Shown here: positions 54,533 through 64,000 of the stretch, in pieces | How the letters are laid out: each line of letters opens with the position of its first letter | Numbering within the stretch: the stretch's first letter is position 1 | Origin: Pseudorhodoferax sp032153935 | GTDB taxonomy: Bacteria; Pseudomonadota; Gammaproteobacteria; Burkholderiales; Burkholderiaceae_C | DNA length: 64,000 nt | NCBI RefSeq assembly: GCF_964253035.1 | Contig: NZ_CAXUQL020000001.1 | Location: forward strand, 4,960,001 to 5,024,000 | Direction: 5' to 3' | Notes under the pieces: generated by a model | What the model was told of the DNA's origin: nothing | Databases searched by the model: none | What the model saw: only the letters and a program-made list of their open reading frames with translations | Position numbers and translations under genes: made by a program

Positions 54533-56505
54533 ATGCCCACCCACGATCCGTCCTCCGACGCCAGCGCGCCGCTCGCGCGCTACCTGACGCTGCAGGCCGG
54601 CCTGGACCTGCTGGACCGCGGCCTGTCCATCTTCGACCGCGACTTGAAGCTCGTGGCCTGGAACCGCGCGTACTTGAAGCTGCTCGACTTTCCACAAGCC
54701 ATGGGCTATGTGGGCGCGCCGTTCGAGAGCTTCATCGCCTACAACGCCCAGCGCGGAGAATACGGCGCCGGCAACGCGGCCGCGCTCGTGGCCGAGCGGG
54801 TGGCGGCGGCGCGGGCTTTTCGCGCGCACGAGATCGAGCGCACGCGGCCGGGCGGGCAGGTGCTGCGCATCCGCGGCGAGCCCGTGCCCGGCCATGGCTT
54901 CGTGACCCTGTACTCCGATGTGACGGCCGAACGGCATGCGGAAGCCACCATCCGCGCCCACACCGAACAACTGGAAGCCCGCGTGGCCGAACGCACGGCC
55001 GAGCTGCAGCGCAGCGAGCAGCGCATGCGCCTGGTGATGGACTCGATCCCCGCCGCCGTGGGTTTCTTCGATGCCGGCCGCACCTACCGCTACCTGAACC
55101 GCGCCTACCACGACTGGTTCGGCGTCGACACCGGTGCGCCGGACCGGGCCAGCGCCCGCGCCTTCCTCGGCGATGCGGTCTACGCGGGCGTGCGGCCGCG
55201 CGTGCTGCGCGCGCTGCGCGGGCAGTCCCAGAGCTTCGAGTACGAGTTGCAGACCGCCCACGGCGAACGCCGCATCGTGCGCACCTCGCTGGTACCCGAG
55301 CGCGCCGGCGACGGCAGCGTGAGCGGCTGCTTCGAGCTGACCTTCGACATCACCGAGGAACGCCGCGCCCAGGTGCTGCTGGCGCGCGCACACAAGCTCG
55401 AATCGCTGACCCACCTCACGGGCGGCCTGGCGCACGATTTCAACAACATCCTGACCGTGGTCATCGGCAACCTGGACGCGCTCGCGCGCAGCCAACCCGG
55501 GGACGCTGCCACGCAGGAGTACGTGCTGCCCGCCCTCGGGGCCGCACGCCGCGGCGCCGACCTCGTCAAGGGCCTCATGAGCTTCGCGCGGCGCCAGCCG
55601 CTGGAGGCCCACTCGGTCAGCGTGGGCGCCCTGCTCGCCACCGTGGCGGGCCTCGTGCGCCGCGTGCTGCCCGATTCCCTGCAGCTGGAGATCAGCGCCG
55701 GCAGCGAGCCGCTGTGGACCTGGATCGACCCCACGCTGCTGGAGCAGGCCCTGATCAACATGGTGCTCAACGCGCGCGACGCCTGCGAAGCGCAGGGGCC
55801 TGCCGCGCGCATCCGCCTGCGCGCCTGCGCCACGCGCATCGACGCGGCTGCCGCCCTGCCGCTGCAGCTCTCGCCCGGCGACGCGATCCGCATCGACGTG
55901 CAGGACAACGGCATCGGCATGGACGCCCACACCCTGGCGCACCTGTTCGAGCCCTTCTTCACGACCAAGCGCGGCGGCCGCGGCACGGGCCTCGGAATGG
56001 CCGTGGTCTACGGCTTCATCAAGCAGTCCGGTGGCGCCGTGGACGTGCGCAGCGCGCCCGGCGAAGGCACGACGGTGTCGGTCTGGCTGCCGGCCGCACA
56101 GGCCCCGGCCGAGGCGCCGCGACTGGCGCAGCCCGCCGCGCGTGCCGCGCCGCGCCAGCGCGGCCTGGCCCTGCTCGTGGACGACGACGCCCAGGTGCGC
56201 CGCGTGGTGCGGCGCAACCTGCTGGAGCTCGGCTACGTGGTGCTGGAAGCCGAGCGCCTGGCCGAGGCGCAGAAACTCCTGGCGGCCACGCCCGACATCG
56301 CGCTCGTGCTGACCGACCTCGTGATGGCCGGCCCACTGGACGGCGTGCAGCTGGCCCGGGCCGCACGCGCGGGCCACTACGCCAAGGCGGTGGTCATCAT
56401 GACCGGCAACGTGCCCGACGATTGGCCCCGCGATGCGGGCAGTCCGCTACTGCGCAAGCCCTTCACCACGGAGCAGCTGGCGGTGGCCATCGAACAAGGA
56501 ACAAC

Positions 56506-56509
<4 letters not shown>
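54533..56509 (+). CDS. Hybrid histidine kinase with two PAS domains and receiver
   Basis: 658 residues, no membrane helix, so cytosolic. PAS_7-type sensor at about 20-135 (LLDRGLSIFDRDLKLVAWNRAYLKLL), a short coiled coil (about 138-165), second PAS at about 165-275 (MDSIPAAVGFFDAGRTYRYLNRAY), phospho-acceptor His301 in GGLAHDFNNILT, ATPase domain (NMVLNARDACEAQG, VQDNGIGMDAHTL, FEPFFTTKRGGRGTGLGMAVVYG) and a receiver at about 545-655 (LVDDDAQVRRV, Asp in VLTDLVMAG, Lys in LLRKPFT). Coupled by ATGA to the OmpR-type regulator and lying between acs and actP, it is the likely acetate/carbon regulator, but unlike CrbS it has no fused transporter. Confidence 0.93.
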
Positions 56510-57240
<731 letters not shown>

Positions 57241-57252
<12 letters not shown>

Positions 57253-57270
57253 GTCAGCTGGGAGTAAGCG
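57241..57270. repeat. 15-bp tandem repeat at the response-regulator stop
   Basis: AGTTGGGAGTAAGTC is followed directly by AGCTGGGAGTAAGCG; 12 of 15 positions agree. The first copy contains the stop codon of the response regulator. It is the only such tandem in the acs-actP region and lies about 100 bp before the DUF485 gene. Confidence 0.5.
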
Positions 57271-57367
57271 CGATCTCGCGCCCCCGTATGACGAATGATT
57301 GCGCCGCCACCGCAAGCGCGCGCGCCACGCAGAAGATGCGCTCCAGGAACACTACCTGGAGACACGC

Positions 57368-57685
57368 ATGGCCAAGGCCCCGACGGATGTGGTGCAACGC
57401 ATCCAGTCCCACCCCCAATACCAGGCGCTGCGGCGCAAACGCAGCCGCTTCGGCTGGACGCTCACGATCCTGATGCTGGTCGTCTACTACGGCTACATCG
57501 GACTCATCGCCTTCGACAAGCCCTTCCTGGCCCGGGCCATCGGCAGCGGTGTCACGAGCATCGGCATCCCGATCGGCCTCGGCGTGATCGTGTTCACCAT
57601 CCTCATCACGCTGCTCTACATCCGCCGCGCCAACGGCGAGTACGACCGCGAGACCGCCCAGATCCTGAAGGACGCCACGCAATGA
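57368..57685 (+). CDS. DUF485 (YjcH-type) membrane protein
   Basis: 105 residues from ATG 57368 with CTGGAG upstream; the earlier ATG 57299 is in the leader. Two membrane helices (RFGWTLTILMLVVYYGYIGL and GIPIGLGVIVFTILITLLYI) with short cytoplasmic ends (RIQSHPQYQALRRKR is the typical entry). The gene usually precedes actP and is presumed to help the acetate permease; here it overlaps actP by ATGA. Confidence 0.92.
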   Translation: MAKAPTDVVQRIQSHPQYQALRRKRSRFGWTLTILMLVVYYGYIGLIAFDKPFLARAIGSGVTSIGIPIGLGVIVFTILITLLYIRRANGEYDRETAQILKDATQ

Positions 57686-59409
57686 ACACGCGCCGCAACA
57701 CTTTCCTCGCACTGGCGCTGGCCGCCTGCGCAGGCCTCGCACAGGCCGCCGGCGGCGACGTCGGCCAGGTCGCCAAGCAGCCGACCAACTGGATCGCGAT
57801 CGGCATGTTCTCGGTCTTCGTGCTGGCGACGCTCTACATCACCAAGTGGGCCGCAGGCCGCACCAAGTCGGCCTCCGACTTCTACACCGCGGGCGGCGGC
57901 ATCACGGGCTTTCAGAACGGGCTGGCCATCGCGGGCGACTACATGTCGGCCGCGTCCTTCCTGGGCATCTCGGCGGCCGTGATGGCCACCGGCTACGACG
58001 GGCTGATCTACGCGATCGGCTTCCTGGTGGGCTGGCCCATCCTGACCTTCCTGATGGCCGAACGGCTGCGCAACCTCGGCAAGTTCACCTTCGCCGACGT
58101 GGCCGGCTACCGCTTCAAGCCCGGCCCGATCCGCGCGTTCGCAGCCTCCGGCACGCTGGTCGTCGTGGCCTTCTACCTGATCGCGCAGATGGTCGGCGCT
58201 GGCCAGCTCATCAAGCTGCTGTTCGGCCTGGACTACTGGGTGGCCGTGGTCATCGTGGGCGTGCTCATGATGGTCTACGTGCTGTTCGGCGGCATGACGG
58301 CCACCACCTGGGTGCAGATCATCAAGGCCTGCCTGCTGCTGTCCGGCGTCACCTTCATGGCCATCATGGTGCTGGCGCAGTTCGGCTTCTCGCCCGAGGC
58401 GCTGTTCGCCAAGTCGGTCGAGGTGCGCACGCAGATCGCGTCCAACACCGGCAAGACGCCGCAGGAGGCGGCCTCCATCGGGCTGTCCATCATGGGCCCG
58501 GGCGGCTTCGTGAAGGACCCGATCTCGGCGATCTCCTTCGGCATGGCGCTGATGTTCGGCACGGCCGGCCTGCCGCACATCCTGATGCGCTTCTTCACCG
58601 TGCCCGACGCCAAGGAGGCGCGCAAGTCGGTCGGCTGGGCGACGGTCTGGATCGGCTACTTCTACCTCTTGATCTTCATCATCGGCTTCGGTGCGATCAC
58701 GCTGGTGCTGACCAACCCCGAGTTCGCCAACACCGTGACGGGCGTGATCCACGGCGGCGCAGGCGCCTCCAACATGGCGGCCGTGCTGGTGGCCAAGGCG
58801 GTCGGCGGCAACGTGTTCTACGGCTTCATCTCGGCCGTGGCCTTCGCCACCATCCTCGCGGTGGTGGCCGGGCTCACGCTGTCGGGTGCCTCGGCCGTCT
58901 CGCACGACATCTACGCCACGCTGATCAAGCACGGCAAGGCCGACAGCGCCTCCGAGCTGCGCGTCTCGCGCATCACCACGCTGGCGCTGGGCGTGGTGGC
59001 CGTGGTGCTGGGCATCGCGTTCGAGAAGCAGAACATCGCCTTCATGGTCTCGCTGGCCTTCGCGGTGGCGGCTTCGGCCAACTTCCCGGTGCTGTTCCTG
59101 TCGATCATGTGGAAGGACTGCACGACGCGCGGTGCCGTCATCGGCGGCTTCCTTGGCTTGATCTCCTCGGTTGGCCTCACGATCCTGTCGCCGTCGGTCT
59201 GGGAGGCCACGCTGGGCCACCCGGCCGGCTCGGCGCCCTTCCCCTACGCTTCGCCCGCGCTGTTCTCGATGAGCATCGGCTTCGTCGGCATCTGGCTGTT
59301 CTCGGTGCTCGACAAGAGCCGCCAGGCCGAGAAGGAGCGCGCGCTGTTCGCGGCGCAACAGGTGCGTTCGGAGACCGGGCTGGGGGCTTCGGCAGCATCG
59401 GCGCACTGA
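57682..59409 (+). CDS. actP: Cation/acetate symporter ActP
   Basis: 575 residues. N-terminal signal-like segment (NTRRNTFLALALAACAGLAQA) then thirteen to fourteen membrane helices of the sodium:solute symporter family. ITKWAAGRTKSASDFYTAGGGITGFQNGLAIAGDYMSAASFLG is the family entry with the SSS core, and AVSHDIYATLIKHGKAD lies late in the chain. Imports acetate, glycolate and similar short acids with Na+ or H+. Downstream is a strong terminator. Coupled to DUF485 by 4-bp overlap. Confidence 0.95.
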   Translation: MNTRRNTFLALALAACAGLAQAAGGDVGQVAKQPTNWIAIGMFSVFVLATLYITKWAAGRTKSASDFYTAGGGITGFQNGLAIAGDYMSAASFLGISAAVMATGYDGLIYAIGFLVGWPILTFLMAERLRNLGKFTFADVAGYRFKPGPIRAFAASGTLVVVAFYLIAQMVGAGQLIKLLFGLDYWVAVVIVGVLMMVYVLFGGMTATTWVQIIKACLLLSGVTFMAIMVLAQFGFSPEALFAKSVEVRTQIASNTGKTPQEAASIGLSIMGPGGFVKDPISAISFGMALMFGTAGLPHILMRFFTVPDAKEARKSVGWATVWIGYFYLLIFIIGFGAITLVLTNPEFANTVTGVIHGGAGASNMAAVLVAKAVGGNVFYGFISAVAFATILAVVAGLTLSGASAVSHDIYATLIKHGKADSASELRVSRITTLALGVVAVVLGIAFEKQNIAFMVSLAFAVAASANFPVLFLSIMWKDCTTRGAVIGGFLGLISSVGLTILSPSVWEATLGHPAGSAPFPYASPALFSMSIGFVGIWLFSVLDKSRQAEKERALFAAQQVRSETGLGASAASAH

Positions 59410-59441
59410 ACCTGGGCTGAGTCTTCGCATCCCCCGCCTCG

Positions 59442-59466
59442 ACGGCCACCCTTGCGGTGGCCGTTT
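59442..59466 (+). terminator. Rho-independent terminator after actP
   Basis: ACGGCCACC (59442-59450) pairs perfectly with GGTGGCCGT (59456-59464) over a 5-nt loop; TTCCATTT follows. It separates the acetate operon from the Wadjet genes. Confidence 0.75.
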
Positions 59467-59550
59467 CCATTTGCGCGGCATGCCCATGCGCTGTTGTCCT
59501 GGCGCGGCGCCGGCAAGAGCCGGCCCACGCGTCCCGCGCCGGGTGGACGT

Positions 59551-59556
59551 CACAAT
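59551..59556 (+). promoter_or_regulatory. -10-like hexamer before jetA, possible leaderless promoter
   Basis: CACAAT (59551-59556) lies 10 bp before ATG 59567 with no Shine-Dalgarno sequence and no clear -35. If real, ATG 59555, which overlaps this hexamer, could not be the start. Confidence 0.35.
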
Positions 59557-59566
59557 GCGGGCCCTG

Positions 59567-61099
59567 ATGCGCCAGCCAGCCACTGAACTGCAGTCCCTCC
59601 TCTTTCGCCACGTCAGCGCCGACAAGGCCGCGCTGTACCGCGCCGTGATGGAGACCTTCGCCGCGGCGAAGCGCCAGTTCCGCCTGCACCTGCGGCCCGA
59701 CGAGGTGCTGGCCGAGGGCACCTGGACCGCACCCGCGCCGCGCATCGAGGAAGTGCAGGCCGCGCTGGCCCAGCTCACCGAATGGGGCAACCTCGAATCG
59801 CAGCCCGACACCGCCCGCGTGGCCAGCCTGGGCGACTTCTACCGCGCGCGCTGGCTGTACCGCCTCTCGCAGGGCGGCGAGGCGGTCGAGGCCGCGCTGG
59901 CCACCTTCGCGCGCCTGCTTTCCCGCCGCGCCGAGCTGCAGACCGTGGCGCTGGAGGACATCGCCAGCCGCCTGCAGGCGCTGCAAGCCCTGGCCGACGA
60001 GGCCGCGCCCGATGCCGCCAAGGTGCACGAGACGCTGCGTGACCTGGTCCGCGTGTTCGAGAGCCTGGCCGACAACGCCCAGGCCTTCATGGCCGGCATC
60101 GCGCGCAGCATCGAGCTGCAGCAGGCCGAGGCCACGGCCGTGCTGGCCTACAAGCGCCGGCTCATCGACTACCTGGAACGCTTCATCGGCGACCTGGTGG
60201 GCCGCTCAGGCGGCATCGCGGCGCGCATCCTCGACCTGGCGCCGCGCATCGACCCGCTGCTGTGGCAGGCTGCGCAGCGCGAGGCGCGCGACAGCGCCCC
60301 CGGCGACGAGGCTGAGCAGCTGGATGCCGTGTCGCGCAGCTGGCAGGCCTGGCGCGAACGCTGGAGCGGCCTGCGCCGCTGGTTCGTCGCCACCGGCCAC
60401 GAGCCGCCGCAGGCCGAGCTGCTGCGCGCCAAGGCCCGCTCGGCCATCCCGCAGCTGCTGGCGGCCGTGGCTGCGCTCAACGAACGCCGCAGCGGGCGCA
60501 GCGACCGCTCGGCCGACTTCCGCATGCTGGCCGGCTGGTTCGCCGGCTGCGCCAGCGACGACGAAGCCCACCGCCTCGCACGCGCCGCCTTCGCGCTGAA
60601 CCCGGCCCGGCACTTCTCGCTGAACCCTGCGCTGCAGGCCGGCGCCGAGGAGCTGCCCGCCAGCACGCCCTGGGCCGAGGCGCCACCCCTGCGCATCCAC
60701 CCGCGCCTGCGCGAGTACGGCCAGGCCACGCCGCGCGGCGCCATGCCGCGTGTGCAGGTGCGCGACGCGGAGCGCCAACTGCTGGCCGCGCAGTTCCGCG
60801 AGGAACATGCGCAGATCGAGGCGGCGCGCGTGCGGCTCGCCACCGGACAGCCCACGCGGTTGTCCGACCTGGGCGAACTCGACACCCACGCCTTCGGCCT
60901 GTTCCTGGGCCTGCTGGGCGAGGCGCTCACGGCGCAGTCCCACCCCGATGCGGCGGTCGAACTCGACAGCGGCGACGGCCTGCTGCGCATCCGCCTGGAG
61001 CCCCTGGCCGCCGACAGCCGCGCCGAGATCCACACGGCCGACGGCGTGTTCGCCGGCCGCGACCACCTGCTTACCATCTCCCGGACGGACACCCATTGA
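59567..61099 (+). CDS. jetA: Wadjet type II protein JetA (DUF2397, TIGR02677)
   Basis: 510 residues from ATG 59567; ATG 59555 would add four. Family landmarks: LLFRHVSADKAALYRAVMETF, AKRQFRLHLRPDEVL, QLTEWGNLESQPDT (wHTH region), and a helical stretch ending LDLAPRIDPLL. In this defence family JetA is the kleisin-like subunit bridging the JetC ATPase heads with JetB. It is followed by jetB with a 4-bp overlap and then jetC, the conserved order JetA-JetB-JetC-JetD. Assignment to TIGR02677 is from remembered motif pattern, without a search. Confidence 0.85.
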   Translation: MRQPATELQSLLFRHVSADKAALYRAVMETFAAAKRQFRLHLRPDEVLAEGTWTAPAPRIEEVQAALAQLTEWGNLESQPDTARVASLGDFYRARWLYRLSQGGEAVEAALATFARLLSRRAELQTVALEDIASRLQALQALADEAAPDAAKVHETLRDLVRVFESLADNAQAFMAGIARSIELQQAEATAVLAYKRRLIDYLERFIGDLVGRSGGIAARILDLAPRIDPLLWQAAQREARDSAPGDEAEQLDAVSRSWQAWRERWSGLRRWFVATGHEPPQAELLRAKARSAIPQLLAAVAALNERRSGRSDRSADFRMLAGWFAGCASDDEAHRLARAAFALNPARHFSLNPALQAGAEELPASTPWAEAPPLRIHPRLREYGQATPRGAMPRVQVRDAERQLLAAQFREEHAQIEAARVRLATGQPTRLSDLGELDTHAFGLFLGLLGEALTAQSHPDAAVELDSGDGLLRIRLEPLAADSRAEIHTADGVFAGRDHLLTISRTDTH

Positions 61100-62334
61100 C
61101 CACCGACGCCCGCAGCATCGCCCAGCAGCAAAGCCGCCACCGCGACGACGAGCGCAGCCAGGCCCTGCGTGCGCTGCTGATGGCGCCGCTCATGACGCCT
61201 GCGCACGAGCACTTCGCGGCCGTGCGCCGCCATGCCGACGAGCTGCGCGCCTGGTTCGCGCGCGAAACCGGCTGGCCGCTGCACATCGAGCGCGACTGCG
61301 CCCGCCTCTACAAGCGCCCCGCCGACCTGCAGGACGCCAGCCGTGGCCTGCCCGGCTACGACCAGCGCCGCTACGTGCTGCTGGCCCTGGCCTGCGCGGT
61401 GCTCGAACGCTCTGACCCGCAGATCACGCTGCGCGTGCTGGGCGAGCGCCTGCTGGCCTGGGCGGCCGACCCCGCACTGGCCTCGCGCGGCTTTCGCTTC
61501 GAACTGCAGGCCCCGCACGAGCGCCGCGAGCTGGTGGCCGTGTGCCGCACGCTGCTGGAACTGGGTGTGCTGCAGCGCGTGGCCGGCGACGAGGAAGGCT
61601 TCGTGCGCGCCAGCGCCGCCACCGAGGGCGCCGACGCGCTCTACGACGTGCAGCGCCGCGTGCTGGCCGGCATGCTGGCTGCGGTGCGCGGCCCTTCCAC
61701 CTGGCCCGCGGGCGAGGGCCCCGTGAGCCTGGACGAACGCCTGGCCGCACTCGTCGGCGAACACGTGGCCGACAGCGACGATGCCCGGCGCGCCGCGCTG
61801 CGCCACCACCTGTCGCGCCGGCTGCTGGACGACCCCGTGGTCTACCTGGACACCCTGGCCGACCCCGAGCTGCGCGCCTACTTCGCCAACCAGCGCGGCC
61901 CCATGGCCACGCGCCTGTGCGATGCCACCGGCCTGGCGGCCGAGCAGCGCGCCGAAGGGCTGGCCCTGGTCGACGAGGATGGCGCACTGACCGACGTGGC
62001 CATGCCCGCCGAAGGCACCGAGGCCCACGCCACCTTGCTGGCGGCCGAGTTCCTGGCCGGATGCGGTGCGCCTGCCACGCTGGACGAGGTCGCCAGCTTC
62101 CTGGCCGGCGCACGCGAGCGCTATGGCAGCTACTGGCGCAAGTCCGCGCGCGAGCCCGGCTCCGAAGGCGAACTGGCCCAGGGCGCGCTGGAGCGCCTGC
62201 ACAAGCTGCAGCTCGTCGCGCGCGAGGGCGGCACCGTGCGCCCGCTGCCCGCGCTGGCCCGGTTCAAAGTGGGCGAGGCCGACATCCGCCAGCCAGGCAA
62301 GCCCCCACAGAATTCGCTTTTCGACGCTGCATGA
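61096..62334 (+). CDS. jetB: Wadjet type II protein JetB (DUF2398, TIGR02678)
   Basis: 412 residues. Winged-helix-rich accessory (KITE-like) subunit. Recognisable segments: ERSQALRALLMAPLMTPAHE at the start, FARETGWPLHIERDCARLYKRP, RRYVLLALACAVLERSDPQITLRVLGERL, LVAVCRTLLELGVLQRVAGDEE and YDVQRRVLAGML, as in the TIGR02678 proteins. Overlaps jetA and jetC each by four bases (ATGA), consistent with a stoichiometric complex. Role: loads or regulates the SMC-like JetC on circular DNA (family knowledge). Confidence 0.85.
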   Translation: MTTDARSIAQQQSRHRDDERSQALRALLMAPLMTPAHEHFAAVRRHADELRAWFARETGWPLHIERDCARLYKRPADLQDASRGLPGYDQRRYVLLALACAVLERSDPQITLRVLGERLLAWAADPALASRGFRFELQAPHERRELVAVCRTLLELGVLQRVAGDEEGFVRASAATEGADALYDVQRRVLAGMLAAVRGPSTWPAGEGPVSLDERLAALVGEHVADSDDARRAALRHHLSRRLLDDPVVYLDTLADPELRAYFANQRGPMATRLCDATGLAAEQRAEGLALVDEDGALTDVAMPAEGTEAHATLLAAEFLAGCGAPATLDEVASFLAGARERYGSYWRKSAREPGSEGELAQGALERLHKLQLVAREGGTVRPLPALARFKVGEADIRQPGKPPQNSLFDAA

Positions 62335-64000
62335 CAGACACCCTGACCGACGCCCCCGCCCTGCCCCAGCCACGCCTGGCCCGCTGGCAGCCCCTGCGCC
62401 TGGGCCTGGTCGAACTCTTCCACTACGACAGCGAGGAGTTCTGGTTCAAGGACGGCCACCTGCTGCTGCGTGGCAACAACGGCACTGGCAAGTCCAAGGT
62501 GCTGTCGCTCACGCTGCCCTTCCTGTTCGATGCGCAGTTGAAATCCTCGCGCATCGAGCCCGATGGCGACGCCGGCAAGAAGATGGCCTGGAACCTGCTG
62601 CTGGGCCGGCACGACCGCCGCATGGGCTACACCTGGATCGAGTTCGGCCGCGTCGACGAGGCTGGCCAGCCGCACTACCTCACGCTGGGCTGCGGCCTGT
62701 CGGCCGCGGCGGCCCGCCCGCAGGTGGACAGCTGGTTCTTCGTGCAGGAAGGCGCGCGCGTGGGGCAGGACTTCTGGCTCATCGGCCCGAGCCGCGTGGT
62801 GCTCACGCGCGAGCGCCTGCGCGACACCTTGGCCCCGCTCGGCGGCCAGCTCTTCGACACGGCGGCCGCCTACCGCCGCGCGGTGGACGAGCGCCTGTTC
62901 CACCTGGGCGCCGTGCGCTACGGGGCGCTGATGGACACGCTGATCCAGCTGCGCCAGCCGCAGCTGTCCAAGAAGCCGGACGAGGCCAACCTCTCCAATG
63001 CGCTCAGCGAAGCCCTGCCACCCATGTCCACCGACCTGTTGGGCGACGTGGCCGATGCGCTCAACGAGCTGGAAACCTACCGCCGCGAGCTCGACGAGTA
63101 CGAGGCCCTGGCCCGCGCCGTGGGCCAGTTCAACCAGCGCTACCAGGTCTATGCCGCCACCCAGGCGCGGCGCCAGGCCAGGGGCCTGCGCAGCGCGCAG
63201 ACCGGCTTCGACAACGCCAGCCGCGAACTCAACGAAGGCCGCGCCGCACTGGCCGTGGCCCAGGCCGACGAAGCCGAGGCGACGCAGGCGCAGGCCGATG
63301 CGGAACGACAGTTGCAGGCCAGCCGCGTGCGGCTCGAAGAACTGCTGAACGACCCCGCCAACAACGCCGCGCGCCAGCTCGACCTGGCCGAACGCGACGC
63401 CAGCCGACGCCAGTCCGAAGCGCAGCAGGCGCTGCGTGCGCAGGCCGACACCCAGGCCAGGCTGTCGCGCGAGCAGCAGGCCAGCCGCGAGCGCGGCCAG
63501 CGCGCGGCACAGGCCGGCACGGCGCTGGAGCGCACCCGTGCCGACACCCAAGCCGGCGCCCAGCGCAGCGGCCTGGCGCCAGCCTGCGCCGCCAACCCGC
63601 TGCTGGTGGCCGACGTGGCCAGCCTGGCGCCTGCGGCGCTGGACGCCGCGCGCCACGAACTGCGCCAGTCCCTGGCCCAGCGCCGCGAGCATGTCACCCT
63701 GCTGCTGCGCCGCTGCCGCGAGGCCGAGGAAGCCGCGCAGGCCCGCGCACGCCAGCAGGCCCTGCGCGACGAACGGCAGGACGAGGCCGAGGCGGCAGCC
63801 GCCGCACGCGAAGAGGCCGACACCGCTGCCCAGGCCCAGGCCGAGGCGCTGGTCGACGCCTGGCAGGCCTGCCTGGCCGACCTGCGGCAATTGCAGGTCG
63901 CTGGCGACGAAGCCGTGCTCGACGCCTTGGCAAGCTGGGCCGCCAGCCTGCAGGGCGACAACCCGGCCCGCACCGCGCTGCACGCCGCCCAGCAGGCCGC
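62331..64000 (+). CDS. jetC: Wadjet type II SMC-like ATPase JetC (TIGR02680), 5' part
   Basis: Open from ATG 62331 to the window end (556 codons so far) without a stop; the 3' part is missing. N-terminal ABC half: RLGLVELFHYDSEEFWFKDG then Walker A GNNGTGKS (48-55), followed by KVLSLTLPFLFDAQLKSSRI. From about residue 250 the sequence becomes a long Ala/Gln/Glu/Arg-rich coiled coil, as in SbcC/MukB/SMC proteins; a Pro/Ala/Cys break near 415-435 (SGLAPACAANPLLVADVAS) may be a joint or elbow. With JetA and JetB it extrudes DNA loops so that the nuclease JetD, presumably beyond the window, can cut small circular plasmids. Confidence 0.87.
   Translation, partial: MTDTLTDAPALPQPRLARWQPLRLGLVELFHYDSEEFWFKDGHLLLRGNNGTGKSKVLSLTLPFLFDAQLKSSRIEPDGDAGKKMAWNLLLGRHDRRMGYTWIEFGRVDEAGQPHYLTLGCGLSAAAARPQVDSWFFVQEGARVGQDFWLIGPSRVVLTRERLRDTLAPLGGQLFDTAAAYRRAVDERLFHLGAVRYGALMDTLIQLRQPQLSKKPDEANLSNALSEALPPMSTDLLGDVADALNELETYRRELDEYEALARAVGQFNQRYQVYAATQARRQARGLRSAQTGFDNASRELNEGRAALAVAQADEAEATQAQADAERQLQASRVRLEELLNDPANNAARQLDLAERDASRRQSEAQQALRAQADTQARLSREQQASRERGQRAAQAGTALERTRADTQAGAQRSGLAPACAANPLLVADVASLAPAALDAARHELRQSLAQRREHVTLLLRRCREAEEAAQARARQQALRDERQDEAEAAAAAREEADTAAQAQAEALVDAWQACLADLRQLQVAGDEAVLDALASWAASLQGDNPARTALHAAQQA

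Noticed and set aside
59501..59540. GCCGGC-AAGA-GCCGGC hairpin before jetA as a regulatory or attachment site
   Set aside because: Short GC-rich stems are expected by chance in this composition, and there is no T run or duplicated flank.

Overview
The window is about 64 kb of high-GC, densely packed bacterial chromosome. Gene content points to a betaproteobacterium of the order Burkholderiales, most likely family Comamonadaceae: the smc-zipA-ligA-def row, GlnD after Map, a complete dapC-dapD-pilU-type-dapE-prmB block, PEP-CTERM proteins, an H+-pyrophosphatase with an OmpA-like tail, many GTG/TTG starts and stop/start overlaps. No rRNA, tRNA, CRISPR array, insertion sequence or phage gene was seen, and no gene-free stretch exceeds about 215 bp.

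Layout: (1) 1-2.9 kb: end of hppA, an AbrB/PIN toxin-antitoxin pair and an aldehyde dehydrogenase. (2) 2.9-5.1 kb, minus strand: a three-gene unit (uncharacterised orfX-like gene, Mn-type superoxide dismutase, ZIP metal transporter) behind a promoter carrying a Fur-box-like site. (3) 5.1-14.8 kb: moaA, purL (minus), map-glnD, and a lipoprotein with a formylglycine-generating-enzyme fold. (4) 14.8-19.5 kb: a GntR/FCD regulator divergent from a TRAP transporter (small permease, large permease, binding protein) and a DapA-superfamily enzyme, probably a carboxylate or sugar-acid catabolic island. (5) 19.5-22.5 kb: a PEP-CTERM protein, a dispersed-type repeat and a Tat-exported phospholipase C. (6) 22.7-30.5 kb, minus strand: smc-zipA-ligA-mntA-hepT-def, with a HEPN/MNT toxin-antitoxin pair wedged between ligA and def. 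(7) 30.7-31.6 kb: a second PEP-CTERM gene with an AT-rich upstream region holding a sigma-54-like promoter and a long-range inverted repeat. (8) 31.6-39 kb: a VAO-type flavoprotein, a LysR regulator, and divergently mmsA, an acyl-CoA dehydrogenase, a 3-hydroxyisobutyryl-CoA hydrolase-like protein and mmsB, which together make the distal valine-degradation pathway. (9) 39-43.6 kb: ArsR-like regulator, MFS transporter, and a LuxR-type response regulator with a hybrid sensor kinase. (10) 43.6-52.3 kb: lysine/diaminopimelate genes with a PilU-type ATPase, prmB, an ABC-F protein and small membrane-associated proteins. (11) 52.4-59.4 kb: acs divergent from a hybrid kinase/OmpR regulator pair and DUF485-actP, an acetate uptake and activation module. 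(12) 59.5 kb to the end: the first three genes of what appears to be a type II Wadjet (JetABCD) anti-plasmid SMC system; jetC runs off the edge.

The most notable accessory elements are the Wadjet locus, the type VII HepT/MntA pair inside a housekeeping operon, and the regulatory architecture upstream of the second PEP-CTERM gene. Four genes (moaA, map, dapC, jetA) share a -10-like hexamer 6-10 nt before the ATG with no Shine-Dalgarno sequence, suggesting leaderless transcripts. All functional calls are by motif recognition; no database search was run.
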